Shown in pieces: positions 38,179-48,772 of a DNA stretch of 64,000 bases. Each line of letters opens with the position of its first letter. Within the stretch, counting starts at the first letter, position 1. Location: positions 124,001 to 188,000 of the forward strand of contig JABLUY010000019.1 in assembly GCA_013306675.1 (NCBI GenBank). The letters are read 5' to 3'. The notes under the pieces were generated by a model. That model did no database searches. It saw nothing but the letters and a program-made list of their open reading frames with translations, and was not told where the DNA came from. Made by a program: the position numbers and the translations under genes. The stretch comes from Thraustochytrium sp. TN22 (Eukaryota; Sar; Bigyra; Thraustochytrida; Thraustochytriidae).

Positions 38179-39832
38179 CCCTGAGGAGCTGCCGGCCGCG
38201 CCCGGCTCCCCCGTCGGCGTCGTGGTGCCGCCCACCACGCTCGAGCAGCGCCGCACGCTGCTCTATCACGTGCTGCGCAGCCTTCTGCGTCTGGACATCA
38301 AGTCCTGCACGCCGCTCGCGGACCTGGCCGCCGAGAACAAGGGCGTGCAGCTCCCCGGCTCGCACGATGCCACCTCGGTCATCTCGGTCGACGACTTCGC
38401 CCGCAACATCAACGAGTGCATGGACTTTTTCAGCACACAGAGCGACGACGCCGACCATGTCGCCGCCTCGGCCGACGGCGACAACGACTCGCTCTATGGC
38501 GGCGCCGACCGCGGCAGCATCGCCAACGACCTCGCTAGCCTCGACGACTTTCAGCCGCTTGACATCGACTTCTCCGTGCTTGATCACGTGCCGGTCGGTG
38601 CGCCTCCCGGCGCCTCGCTCAAGTTCGTGGACATCATGAAGGACTTCGCCTACTTCCTCATCGACGAGCAGGAGTTCACCAACACCATCAAGTCGGCGCT
38701 GCGCGGTGCCAGCCTCAACTGCGACTCGTCCAGCCACTCCTCGCTTGCACTCTCCATCCTCCTCGACCTGCTCTGCAAGTTCCTCATGCGCTACCGCATC
38801 AGCATCGACGAGCTCTACTACCTCTTCAAGACCCAGGTCTGGAACAAGGACAGCGGCACCACCTCTGCGGCCGCTGCGGCCGCCGCCGCGGCGGCCGCCG
38901 CGCACTCGTCCTGGAGTGGCGCCGCCGCGGCGGCCGCCTCTGCCTCGGGCGAGCCCATGCGCCCGTCCATCGAGGCCGAGCGCAGCTTTAACGCCAACAT
39001 CATGCACTACACCAACACCTTCAAGACCATGGCCGCCACGGCCGCCGCCGCCGCTGCGCGCGGCCGCTCCAGCAACCTCATCAACCCCAACAAGGCCGCG
39101 CATCAGAGCCCGCGCTCCGTGCTCGAGCTCGATGCCCTGACCTTTGACGCCACGGCCTCGCCGCAGTCCTTTGGTCCTGAGGTGCCCACTGCCGAGCCCG
39201 ATGGCGCCAAGATTCTCTTCTCGCTCAGCAACGAACTCGTCTTCGTGCCGGACCGCGACCCGCGCAACAACCTCACTGGCGAGTGGGTGCGCTTGCCCGA
39301 GTCGCTCAACGTGCTCGAGAGCATTCGCGAGGCTATGGGCGTCCCCTTCATCCTTCGCCGCATGACGCGGATGATGGAGACCAACCTGACCATGTCGCAC
39401 TCGCCCGGCGCCCTCGACACGGTCTGCAGCGCCAAGCTGTTCTCCTCCGGCTTTCAGCGTTACATTCTCGATGGCAAGGAGCACCGCTGGGACGTCCCGC
39501 CCCCGCTTCCCATGGAGCGGCCGCAGAACCACGCCAAGTACACCGCCACCCTCAAGGACGGTTGCCTGCGCCTCGTCATTGTCTACTCGCGCCGCAAGCG
39601 TCTGGTTCGCGAGTCCACCAAGTCGCCCTGCGACACGCGCCTGGACACCGTCGTGCGCTTCCAGTTCCGCGAGGATTCCAAGCACCCCTGGGTCACCAAG
39701 CTCTGCTCCAAGACCTGCGCGATCCGCAAGTCTCACTACAATGCTCACGAGGCAGCCGACCTTGGCGACGCTGCCAACGACGACCTCGTCTCTTGGCTTC
39801 CGGCACCCTGTGACTTCTCCATGAGTCTTTGA
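36962..39832 (+). CDS. orphan protein with FABP/calycin-like C-terminal domain
   Basis: The protein has 956 residues, starting at an ATG with ACG before it. I do not recognise the full architecture. Residues about 20-180 form a beta-rich, Cys/aromatic-rich domain (KNLRCFPICSDEHKLRGFCG, FVVNKAKRGWHYAWVANKH, YRVIMIADTPSFTLFCRR). A disordered middle follows, with a KRQQRSGG...KRARA basic patch (nuclear-localisation-like), His/Pro and poly-Gln. Residues about 425-630 are helical (TLLYHVLRSLLRLDI, FVDIMKDFAYFLIDEQEF, LLDLLCKFLMRYRISIDELY). Residues about 770-915 follow the fatty-acid-binding-protein/lipocalin pattern: LTGEWVRLPESLNVLESIRE, AMGVPFILRR, an ILDGKEHRW strand and ATLKDGCLRLVIVYSRRKR. 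The layout suggests a ligand-responsive nuclear regulator, but that is inference. It converges on hybrid kinase 1. Confidence 0.85.
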
Positions 39833-40193
39833 GCTGAGCGTGCGTGCGTGTATGCGCGTGCAAAGCGCATTGCCGCTTTTTTTCCCTCCTCCCCTTTTTT
39901 TCTTTATATATCGGGTTGAACGACCAACCCGCCCACAGCCATTCAAATTATCCGAGACGCGCCGCATGGCATGTCTCGATGCTGGTCAAACAACGTAATT
40001 TTTCCTTTTGTATGCTGCCTGCCTCGCCTGCCTGCCTGCCTGCCTCCGGAGCATCTCTGCAAGCTTGCCGCCAGCGCCGCACAAGGAAACAAGCGAGAAG
40101 GAGCACTGTGATCAATTGAAGACTTCTTTACAACATAGGGTGGTGTGTGGTGTCATTGCACGGCACGTGACGCACGCTCTCCATTTCGTGCCA
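39833..40193. other. convergent intergenic region
   Basis: A 361-bp gap between the stops of the orphan gene and hybrid kinase 1. It has a T-rich tract with TATATAT near 39905 and a CCTG repeat at about 40017-40043. It probably contains both 3' ends. No gene is seen. Confidence 0.5.
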
Positions 40194-42773
40194 TCAGGCA
40201 GCCCTGAATTTGGAGACCGCATTGTCAATGGCAGTGAGGAGGATGTCGCGCTTGACAGGCTTGATAAGATAACTGTCGCACCCTGCCTCGAGGCAGGCGT
40301 CGAGCTCGCGAGCCTGAGTGAAGGCGGTGAGGGCGAGCACAGGGATGCGGGAGCCGAGCGAAGTCTCGCCGGAGCGTATCCTGCGCGTGGCCTCGAAGCC
40401 GTCCATGACGGGCATTTGGAGGTCCATGAGAACAATGTCAAAGGCATCGTGGCCCTGTGACTCGATGGCGTCCACAGCCTCCTGGCCGTTCTTGGCGAGA
40501 GTGACTTTCATGTTGGCCCGCTCCAGAAAAGTGGTCATGATCACCTGCAGGAGCTGCGTGTCCTCGACGAGGAGCACGCGGAGTCCCTTCAGGCAATCGC
40601 TGGCCTCGCTGCAGGCGCCAAGCGAGGGCCGACGCTCGCGGGACCGCGCCTCAACTTGCTGCACCGGCTCGACTTTCCAGGCTGCCGGGCAAAGCGCAAC
40701 GGGCTGCGCCGTGGGCAGCAGCGGCCGCGAAGACTCGTGCACCGGGAGTGGCAGGTGCAGCGTGAAGGCACTGCCGACGCCAGGCTCCGACTCAAGCGTG
40801 ATGGAGCCGCCAAAGAGCTCAAGGCCGTCGCGGCAGAGCGTGAGACCCAGGCCCGGTCCGCCCTGCTTGCGCGCGTAGGAGTCGTCACAGACCTCAAAGG
40901 CCTCGAAGATGCGCGCCTGGTCGGCCGGCTCGATGCCTACGCCGTAGTCGCGAATCTCCACAACGATTTCGTTGAAGAGAATCTCGTCGTGACGCTTTGT
41001 GTCGCTCTTGTTGTGCATGGACGACCCAGACTTGCGGGACCGCGGCGGCGGGGACTTGGAGGGCGAGTGTGCGGGCGCGTCGGCATGCGGTGGTGGCGCT
41101 GGAAGGCTGCGCTCCTGCGAGCCCCGGCGAGGGCGCGGCGCTGCTGGCGTTGACGGCGAGCAGGACTCTGGCAGGGCGGTCTGCTGCAGCGGATTGGCCG
41201 CGCGCTGCGCGGAGGAAGGTCGACGCCGGGGCATGGCTGCGCCCAGCAGGAAGAGGCTCTCGTCAACAAAGTCCTCCGGTTCTTCCTCTGCGCTATTCTC
41301 GGCCAGCTCGTCGTAGACGTCGAAGGAGCTGGACCTGCACGACATGGGCGAGGTGGACTCGCAGATGCCCGTGTGTTTCTCTTCCACGGCCGGCGCACCA
41401 CGGCTCTCGTTGAGGCTGAGACTGGCCCGGCTGCTGCAGACGTCATCCTCGCCGTCTTTGTAGGCCGGGCTGCGCGAGAACCATCCAGGCCCACTGCGAG
41501 ACACGCGAATGACGACGTCGCCGTGCTTGTGGGAGAACTTGATGGCGTTCTCGACAATAAACGAGATAATCTTGACGAGCTTGCTGCGGTCGCCCAAGAC
41601 GATGGACGGCACGTTGGGCTCGATGTTGATGAGCAGCTGTATGTTGCGCTCCGCCGCCAGGAAGCGCACCAGGCACTCGACATCGGCGAAAAGGTCCGGG
41701 AAGGGAACGGCGTCCCACGCGAAGCGCACGCCGCCCATGCGGTAGCGCGTAAGTTCGATAATATTGCCAGTGAGCTGAATGAGATGCTGCGCCGAGCTTG
41801 CCATGTCATCGAGCATCGAGTTCTGGCGCGGCGAAACGTTTGTGTCTTGCAGGACTTCGACCAGACCAATCATGGCCACGAGCGGCGTGCGCAGTTCGTG
41901 CGTCATCACGGCGAGAAAATTGGACTTGGAGCGCGCCGCCAGGTAGGTGGCGCGGCGCTCGCGAGCCAGCTCGCGGTCAAGGACGCGGCGGTCCGAGACC
42001 TCGATGCCCACGAAGACGAGGCAGGCGCCGGAGCCCTTCTCGTCGACAGGCGTGCAGCGAACGTCAAAAGTCCGCGCGCTAGACAGGCCGTAGCGCACTG
42101 AAGCGCGGAAGCTGTGTTCCTCGCGCGAGTGCAGCGCGCGCAGGAAGCCCGCCGCCTCCGGCTGGCCGGCGAAGACGTGCGCCGCGCGATCGCCGCGCGC
42201 GTTCTTGCACTGTGCAAAGACCTCCGAGAAAGTTTCGTTCGCGTACGCGATGCCGCCGTCCGCGTCCAGGCACAGGACGAACACGTCGGGTCGCGCCAAT
42301 GCCACGTCGGCGCCGATGCCCTTGGCCCTGGCCTCCTCGATGGTCGTCTCCACAGCGGCCGTCTCGGCGCGGAGGCCCACGGCATAGAACCATTGCACGC
42401 CGTCCACCACCTGCAGCGGCGTCTCCTCCCACCGCAGACAGCTGGGCGGCTTCTGCTGGCCGGGGCACGGCTTGCGCTTGGACAGCGGCGGCCACGCCAG
42501 GCCTGCGAGGGCGCACCCCACGCCCACCTTGCCCTGCGGCGCCTGGCTCCAGAAGGCCGCGTTGCCGTACACCAGCTCGCGCTCCTCGCCCGTGTACACG
42601 CACAGGGGCTCGCCGCGCGCCGCGGGCGCCTCGTCCAGCACCTTGGCCAGCGCGTCGCGCTCCGCGCGTGCCCGTCGCGCCGCCGCGTCTCCCATCCCAT
42701 CCACAATGCTGCCCGGCCCCTTTTCCACGAGCGAGACCTTGAGCGAGGCCGCCAGCGCCGCGTCGCTCTGCAT
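40194..42773 (-). CDS. hybrid PAS histidine kinase 1
   Basis: This soluble hybrid sensor kinase has 859 residues. Residues about 55-135 are a PAS-like module (PLCVYTGEERELVYGNAAFW). Residues about 160-265 are a second PAS (DVFVLCLDADGGIAYANETF). HisKA has FLAVMTHELRTPLVAMIGL with the phospho-accepting His at 292. The ATPase N box is IISFIVENAIKFS (402-414), the G1 box is RDYGVGI (608-614) and the G2 box is GGPGLGLTL. The receiver has VLLVEDTQ, phospho-Asp 784 in VLMDLQMPVMDG and Lys 838 in LIKPVK. A disordered Ser/Pro-rich stretch of about 170 residues splits the ATPase between N and G1 boxes. The chosen ATG precedes QSDAALAAS, and the upstream frame is composition-driven. A phosphotransfer partner would be needed and is not in this window. 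Confidence 0.93.
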   Translation of the reverse strand: MQSDAALAASLKVSLVEKGPGSIVDGMGDAAARRARAERDALAKVLDEAPAARGEPLCVYTGEERELVYGNAAFWSQAPQGKVGVGCALAGLAWPPLSKRKPCPGQQKPPSCLRWEETPLQVVDGVQWFYAVGLRAETAAVETTIEEARAKGIGADVALARPDVFVLCLDADGGIAYANETFSEVFAQCKNARGDRAAHVFAGQPEAAGFLRALHSREEHSFRASVRYGLSSARTFDVRCTPVDEKGSGACLVFVGIEVSDRRVLDRELARERRATYLAARSKSNFLAVMTHELRTPLVAMIGLVEVLQDTNVSPRQNSMLDDMASSAQHLIQLTGNIIELTRYRMGGVRFAWDAVPFPDLFADVECLVRFLAAERNIQLLINIEPNVPSIVLGDRSKLVKIISFIVENAIKFSHKHGDVVIRVSRSGPGWFSRSPAYKDGEDDVCSSRASLSLNESRGAPAVEEKHTGICESTSPMSCRSSSFDVYDELAENSAEEEPEDFVDESLFLLGAAMPRRRPSSAQRAANPLQQTALPESCSPSTPAAPRPRRGSQERSLPAPPPHADAPAHSPSKSPPPRSRKSGSSMHNKSDTKRHDEILFNEIVVEIRDYGVGIEPADQARIFEAFEVCDDSYARKQGGPGLGLTLCRDGLELFGGSITLESEPGVGSAFTLHLPLPVHESSRPLLPTAQPVALCPAAWKVEPVQQVEARSRERRPSLGACSEASDCLKGLRVLLVEDTQLLQVIMTTFLERANMKVTLAKNGQEAVDAIESQGHDAFDIVLMDLQMPVMDGFEATRRIRSGETSLGSRIPVLALTAFTQARELDACLEAGCDSYLIKPVKRDILLTAIDNAVSKFRAA

Positions 42774-44195
42774 CGCTCGCTGGCCTACGCCGCCGCGAGG
42801 CCGCGCTCGGGTCTGCTGGCCGGCCGCCCGGCCAGCGGAGGCAGTCAGTCGGTCGGGTCGAGCGCCCGCCAGGTTAGCCGCGCAGGCCCCTACCGCCGCC
42901 GCCGCTGCCGCCGCCGCCGCCAGCACGAGGCCCCGCAGCGCCCCGCCGCGCGCAGGCTCGCCCGCAGGGTCAAGCGGGGCTGAGCGCGCCCCGCCAGCAC
43001 CTGGCCCGCCCGCCAGCCAGCCAGCCAGGCTGCCTGCCTGCCAGCCAGCCAGGCCGCCGGAGCCAGGCAGGCCGTCAAGCGACGGGCTCGCTCTGCTCTG
43101 CGGATGGGTGAGCGCGCGCGCGCTCGAGCTTACTCCTGCGCTGCTACAGGCGCCGGAGGGCATGCCGTCGTTCGTTTCTGGCCTGGAGAGAGAGCGCCTG
43201 CGCTCGCTCGGGCCGGGGCTCACCAAGGCGAAGCCCAGTTGCTTTTCCTCGGCGCTGTGGAGGGGCTGCCCGCACAGCTGGGTTGCTTGGCAGGGGGAGC
43301 CGTAGAGGCGGCTGTGGGCCGCCCGTCGCTGTGTTGCCAAGCAAGGAGCAGATCATCTTCACACTGTTAGGACGGGAAGGGGCTGGCCAGCCAACAGGCT
43401 GGTGGACAGTGGACGACTAACTTTTGATTATTAAAAGTAGGTAGAGCGAAACAGCGACCTCTCCGCGACGAGCTATCTGCAATGCTGGCGAGGCCCTGGT
43501 GCGGTATGTCAGCGAGGGCTGCGGCCATGGACGCGGACTTGCGAAAGCCTCCTAGCTCGCTCCCGCAGCCTTCTTGCTGCGGGAGCTTTGGGAGGTTCAA
43601 AAGACTCAAATGGCGGTCGCTATTCTGAAGCTGGCTTGCTGCGGGGCAATGTTACACAACACATTTTGTGTGTTTCTGCAACTTCTTGGGGTTAACAAGT
43701 TGCCCGACTTTTGGGCTCACATGGACGGCCGCCAATTCCGCGGAGAGGCGGTCGAGCGGCGGACCTTGGATTCGCCCGCACCTCGTGGGAGTGCTGCATC
43801 CGTCCAATGTATGCGGGACCCGGCGATTGTGGTCCCAGGGAGCGTCTGGCACTGCACAGAAAGGGCATTTTGGTGGTCGCTTGCGGGCCGCGTGTATGTC
43901 ATGTGGCGGGCTGCCACATCGGCGTTGCTGGGGCGCACGCATAGGCGACGGCCAGAGAAGACATTCAGACAAGTCAGGCTCACGGGCGTAGCTCCACAAT
44001 TTTCTTCTCTCTCAAGCTTCGGATTCCATGGATGCAGCTCAGCAAAACATACATCATACTTATACACAGACCGGCAGGCCTTGCACGAATACAGATTCAC
44101 AAAATTGCAGGAGCGTGGAGGGTGCAGGAGCGTGGAGGGGGGAAGCGCGCCTCGACTTCTCTGGCTCTTCACGTTCCCCTCGTCCCTTCTTTTCT
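42774..44195. other. intergenic region between the two hybrid kinases
   Basis: This 1.4-kb gap contains the promoter of kinase 1, with CAGC/CTGC simple repeats at about 43009-43060. It also has an AT-rich ACTAACTTTTGATTATTAAAA stretch near 43416 and a block of different composition (about 43600-44000) listed as a possible retroelement fragment. No host gene is convincing. Confidence 0.5.
43652..43999 (-). mobile_element. possible retrotransposon zinc-knuckle remnant
   Basis: A minus-strand frame reads KCPFCAVPDAPWDHNRR then VPHTLDGC. This recalls the C-P-x-C...H-x-L-x-GC knuckle after the polymerase domain of many non-LTR retrotransposons. Codon use and GC are unlike the flanking kinase genes. 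No polymerase core, target-site duplication or tail is visible. It is a fragment at most. Confidence 0.25.
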
Positions 44196-46121
44196 CTAGT
44201 TCGAAGAGCCGCGACGTCTTCGCGAGTCCTCCGCGTCAGCACCATCTGCCGGAAGAGGTTCTGGCGCGTGCATGGGCGCGCCGCGATACTGCGCGATGGC
44301 GGCGAGTAGATCTTTGCGCTTCACGGGTTTGATGAGGAAGCGGTCGCAGCCAGCCTCGAGGCAGCGCTGCAGATCCGACTTGACGGCAAATGCAGTGAGC
44401 GCAACAAGGGGGATCCGGCTGCGGCCGGTGTCAGCCTCGATGGCACGGATGCGGCGCGTTGCGTCGAAGCCGTCCATCACGGGCATCTGAATGTCCATGA
44501 AAATGAGGTCGTACGGGCGGCCGACGCCGTCGCACGTGCTCTTGAACTTATTGACGGCCTCCTCGCCGTTGTCAGCCGTGTCCACGATGACGCAGGCGGC
44601 CTCGAGGAAGCGGCGCATGATGACCTGATTCACAGGCGTATCTTCAACGAGAAGCACGTGCAGCTCCTCGACGGCCTGCACGGGCACGTCCGCCTCGGTC
44701 TCGGGCGCGATCCCGACGGCCTGCTCGTGGAAGCTGGCGCAGGACGCCAGGCGCGAGAGGTAAGCAGCATCCACCTTGCCCGTCGGCAGAAAGACCGTGT
44801 CGGAGCGCACGGCAATCGGGATGACCACCCGGAAGGTGCTGCCCACGTTGAGCGTGGACTGCACGGAGAGCTCGCCGCCCAGGAGGTGCGCGAGGCGCTT
44901 GCACAGCTGCAGACCGAGGCCCGTGCCGCCATACTTGCGCGTCGTGCTGGACTCGCCCTGCGTGAATGCATCGAAGACACGCTCGATGCGGTCCGGCGCA
45001 ATCCCGATGCCCGTGTCGCGCACTTCGAGGCAGAGCGCCGCCACGGACGAAGCGCGCGACCCGCGCAGGCGCTTGCTGCGGTCCTCGGTGTTGGAGCGCG
45101 AGCGCGAGACGGTCTGAACGGGCGAGCCAAGGTTCGCGGCGCGATCCGCGAGCTCCGTGCCGGCCTCGATGCCCGTTGCGCGCAGCGTCACGCGGCCGCC
45201 CCGCGGCGTGAACTTGACGGCATTGCCCAACAGGTTCAGCAAGATCTGCGAGAAGCGGGCCTGGTCGCCGATGAGTTCCGTCGGGACGCCTTCGCCGATC
45301 TCCAGCACCCAGTCCAGCTCCTTGCGCTGCGCCGGCCCGCTGGTGATGTCGTGCACGGTCTTGAGCAGCGTGAAGATCTTCACCTCGCCCTGCTCTAGCT
45401 CCAGCTTGCCGGCTTCGATTTTGGCCATGTCCAGAATGTCATTGAGTAGCTGTAAGAGCAGCTCGCCCGAGTTTGCAATCTGCTTGAGCATCTCTAGCTG
45501 CTGGCCAGACAGCTCCGTACGCTCCATGAGCTCCGCGAATCCAAGCACAGCCACCAGCGGCGTGCGGATCTCGTGCGTGATCACTGACAAGAACTCCGAC
45601 TTGGCGCGGCTCGCGGCTTCCGCCTCGTGCTTCGCGCGCTCCAGAGCGTTCTCGTGCCTGACTCGATCCGTCACGTCAAAAGCCACGATCAGGCATCCCT
45701 GCACGCCGCCGTTGCGAACATCCGGAACCGTGCGTACCTCGTACGAGAGCGTCAGTGGCTCCCCGTCCGGGCCCTTGGCTCCGTCCGGCCGCGGTACAGT
45801 CGACCGATGCGACAGTGCCTCGCCTTGGAGGGCGCGCTCCAGCCGTGGCTCGATCACCGCCACCACCTTGCTCGGGAGCACGTCCTTGTAGTGGAGACCG
45901 AGTACCCGCGGCTGTCTCACAAAATTCCTGTACGCGTCGTTCGCGAACCGGTAGATGCCATCGCGGTCCAGGTAGCCCACCATCGCCGGCAGGGACTGGC
46001 CCGACAGCAGCTCCAGCAGCGCTGCGCGCGTCAGACTACCCGTCGTCTCCAGCCGCGGCGTCCAGAACCCGACAGCGAACGTGCGATGGTCGGCGTCCTC
46101 GTCCGGGCTCGCGTTCTCGTC

Positions 46122-46154
<33 letters not shown>

Positions 46155-46919
46155 GTCGTTCCCAGCGTCAACGTCTTCCTCTTCGAGATCTTCATCACAG
46201 CTTGAGCCGCCCGCCTCGTTCACGGTTGGTAGCACCTCGGCGTCGCTCATTGACGCGCTTCGCGCGCGCCGCCTGCCAGGCTGCTGCGATGCCGCAGCCA
46301 CGCCAGTGCTGGTGCTTGAGCTGCTGGAGGATGATCTGACGCTGGCCTGCAGCGAACTCCCGGGCACACCGAGAAGCTCCTCCGCCGCGGTCGGCGGCAC
46401 CACATCAACCTCGACCTTGACGCTGCTCGCGTCATCGGCGCCAAGGCTCTCGTCCAGGTTCACCTTGGACATGAGCATGCTGCCCACGCCGTCGCCCATG
46501 TCATCCTTGTGGTCGTCCAGGCCGAGCTCCAGTCCGGGGTCCAGGGAGGTGGCCTGGCCCCCCGTGCCGATCTCGTACCATGCAAAATTGTCCTGGCCGC
46601 CGATCATCGGCCAGCCGGCGTCCCTGAGCGACTTGCCAATGGCCACTGTGTCCGTCAGGTTGCGCTTTTGCACCTTCTCCCAGAAGACGCGGTTTCCCCA
46701 CTCCAGCGTCTTGCCCTCGTCGCGCTTGTACCGGCACATGGGCACGCGTGCGCCCTCCAGCGCGCGCGCCATCACATTCCTGTGCGCGCGGAGCCTGCGC
46801 ACCTCCGCCTCCAGCGCCTTGTTGCGCGCCTCCAGCCGCTTCACCATCCGCTCCGCGCGCTCGGCGCGGGCCCGCGCGTCCGCGTCCGCGCCCGCGTCCG
46901 CGTCCATCCCCTCGTGCAT
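44196..46919 (-). CDS. hybrid PAS histidine kinase 2
   Basis: A 907-residue hybrid sensor kinase related to the gene upstream in the window. A short coiled coil (about 15-45) leads to a PAS-like module (PMCRYKRDEGKTLEWGNRVFW, about 60-120) that matches the N-terminal module of kinase 1. An acidic/Ser linker follows, then a second PAS (about 305-420: AMVGYLDRDGIYRFANDAYR). HisKA has FLSVITHEIRTPLVAVLGF with His 449. The ATPase shows LLNLLGNAVKFT, VRDTGIGI and YGGTGLGLQLCKRL. The receiver has VLLVEDTPVNQV, phospho-Asp 809 in IFMDIQMPVMDG and Lys 864. No membrane segment is present. The ATG precedes HEGMDADAGADAD, and the longer frame upstream is Arg-rich leader with a CCGCG run. Confidence 0.94.
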
Positions 46920-47105
46920 CTCCCCCGTGCGTTCAAACGCGCCGCCCGCCGATCCCGGTTCCCCGCGCGCGAGCGACCGCGGCCAAGCGATCCCCTCCCA
47001 GACCGTCGGCCCTCGCGCCCGCGCGCCGCGCCGCCGCCGCGCGCCGCCGCCGCGCGCCACCGCCGCGCCGCGCCGCGCCGCGCCGCGCCGCGTCTTCCGC
47101 GTTTG

Positions 47106-47148
<43 letters not shown>

Positions 47149-48772
47149 GCCGCCTGCCTGCTAGGCCGCCTCCTCGCCGCCCCGGCCGCCCCGCAGCCTC
47201 GCAGCTGCGGTGGGTCGCCCTCCGCCTGGCGCGCGCGGCCCTGCTTCCGCAGCCCCCGCAGCCGCGCGGCTGTGGAGGGGCGCCCGCGCCGCAGCGGCGC
47301 CGCCACTGGCCCCTGCCGAGCCAGGCACCGCGCGTCTGCGACTTGGCCTTGGGCAAGCCAAGTCCAGCTCAGCGCGCGCGTGGCTTCCCGGGTCGGGGCG
47401 CGTGGGCGCTGCTGGCAGCCGGTCACGGCCAGCCCCCTGCGCGCAGCGCCAGCCTGAGCGCGCGCGCGGCGCGAGCTGGCGCCAGCCGCGGCTCCTTGCT
47501 CGCTTGCTCGCTTGCTTGCTTGCTCCGCCTGCTTGCTTGCTCGCTTGCTTGCCTGCTTGCTCGTGCTTCAGTTGCTCGGCACCGATCGGGCTGCGCGTGT
47601 CGCGCCCGGGATGCCGCTGGCTTGCCGCGCGGAGCTGCTGGTGGGCGGGCTGGCCGCCGGTGGGCAAAAACAGCTTCTCCTGGCCGGCCGGCCGCAGCTG
47701 GCCGCCCTCGCGGAGCGGGAGGAGAGGCCACGGCGCGCCGCGCAGCCTGGACGCGCGGCAGCCTGACTCTCCGAGACCTCTCCGAGGCAGGCGAGGGAGG
47801 CTCTGCCGCCAGCGCGACCCGGAGGCGTGACTGGCCAGGACGCGGCTGCAGTGCCGCTCGTGATCGCAGGCCGCGCGATCACGAGCGCCGGCGCACCCAG
47901 CGCGGCCGCCAAGCGAGGCGAGGCGAGGCGAGGCGAGGCGAGCGAGGTGAGGGCTGAGCCAAGCCTGACTGCTGGGAAGAAGAAGCTCAGCAGGCCCGCA
48001 GCGGCCGCGGCCTCCGGCTTCGCGCTCGCCGGTGCTGGCACGGGCGCGCAGCTTGCGCGCTTCCGCCGGCGCGAGCGCCGCGCCGAAGCTGCGCGAAGCT
48101 GCCTGGACCTACGCGGACCTGCGCGGGGGGAGCTAGCTGCGTGGCTCGGCGCCGCCCCGGCCTTGGCAGCTCCGTGCGGCTCGAAGCTGCGTGGCGCGGA
48201 GCTGCCCGCGCCGCGCCGCGGCCTTGCTTGCAGAGCGCAGACGGCCAACAATGCAATGCCGAGGCCAAAGCGCCGGTGCCGCGGACGCCCCACTGCGGAC
48301 GCCCGGTGACGGCACGCCCGCCACTCCGAGTTACCCGCCGCCGCCCGCGCCGTTACCCTCAGCTCGCTCGCCCCGGCCGGCCGCGGCGCGGACGCTTCGC
48401 GCGCGGCGGCGCCGCCGGCGCGCTCTTCGGTTGACACCACGAGGCCAACGCAAGGCAAATCAGCGCCAACGCCGCCAAGCGACTAGCAGGAACCACCTCA
48501 CTCATCATCACAGTCTGCTGCCTCGCACCTGGGACCACCGCAGCTGAGTGACCGCCAGTGGGACGCGGCCCCCGCCGGGTGACCGCCCCGCGGGCACGGC
48601 CCGCGCGCGCGCCGCGCCGCGGCCGGGCGCGAGGCGGGCCAAGAAGCGGCCCACTCGCCTACGAGGCGCCGGTGGCGGCGGCGCAGGCGCGCTGGGACCA
48701 GAGCCGCGCGGGCTCGGCGCGGCGCGGCGGCGCTAGGCGCGGCGAGGCGAGGCGCGGAGGCTGGCGGGCAGC
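46920..48772. promoter_or_regulatory. long divergent intergenic region
   Basis: This 1.85-kb gap separates the divergent kinase 2 and zinc-finger genes. It holds a CCGCG tandem (47063-47093, about 145 bp before the kinase 2 ATG), a CTGC array (47105-47150) and CTTG/CTCG words (about 47500-47565). GGCGC words sit just before the zinc-finger ATG. Open frames here are Arg/Ala/Pro-rich without domains. Promoter content is inferred from position. Confidence 0.45.
47105..47150. repeat. CTGC tetranucleotide array
   Basis: About 11 CTGC units lie next to a CCGCG pentanucleotide run, about 190 bp upstream of kinase 2. A near-identical array sits upstream of the TIR/HET-TPR gene. Confidence 0.9.

Noticed and set aside
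36938-39967. Minus-strand open frame of about 1000 codons
   Set aside because: Antisense shadow of the orphan gene, open only because of GC-rich third positions. The plus-strand frame has domain-like structure and a good start.
47568-48458. Minus-strand frame of about 300 codons upstream of the zinc-finger gene
   Set aside because: Composition-driven Ala/Arg frame in a promoter-like region. No homology recognised, and simple repeats run through it.
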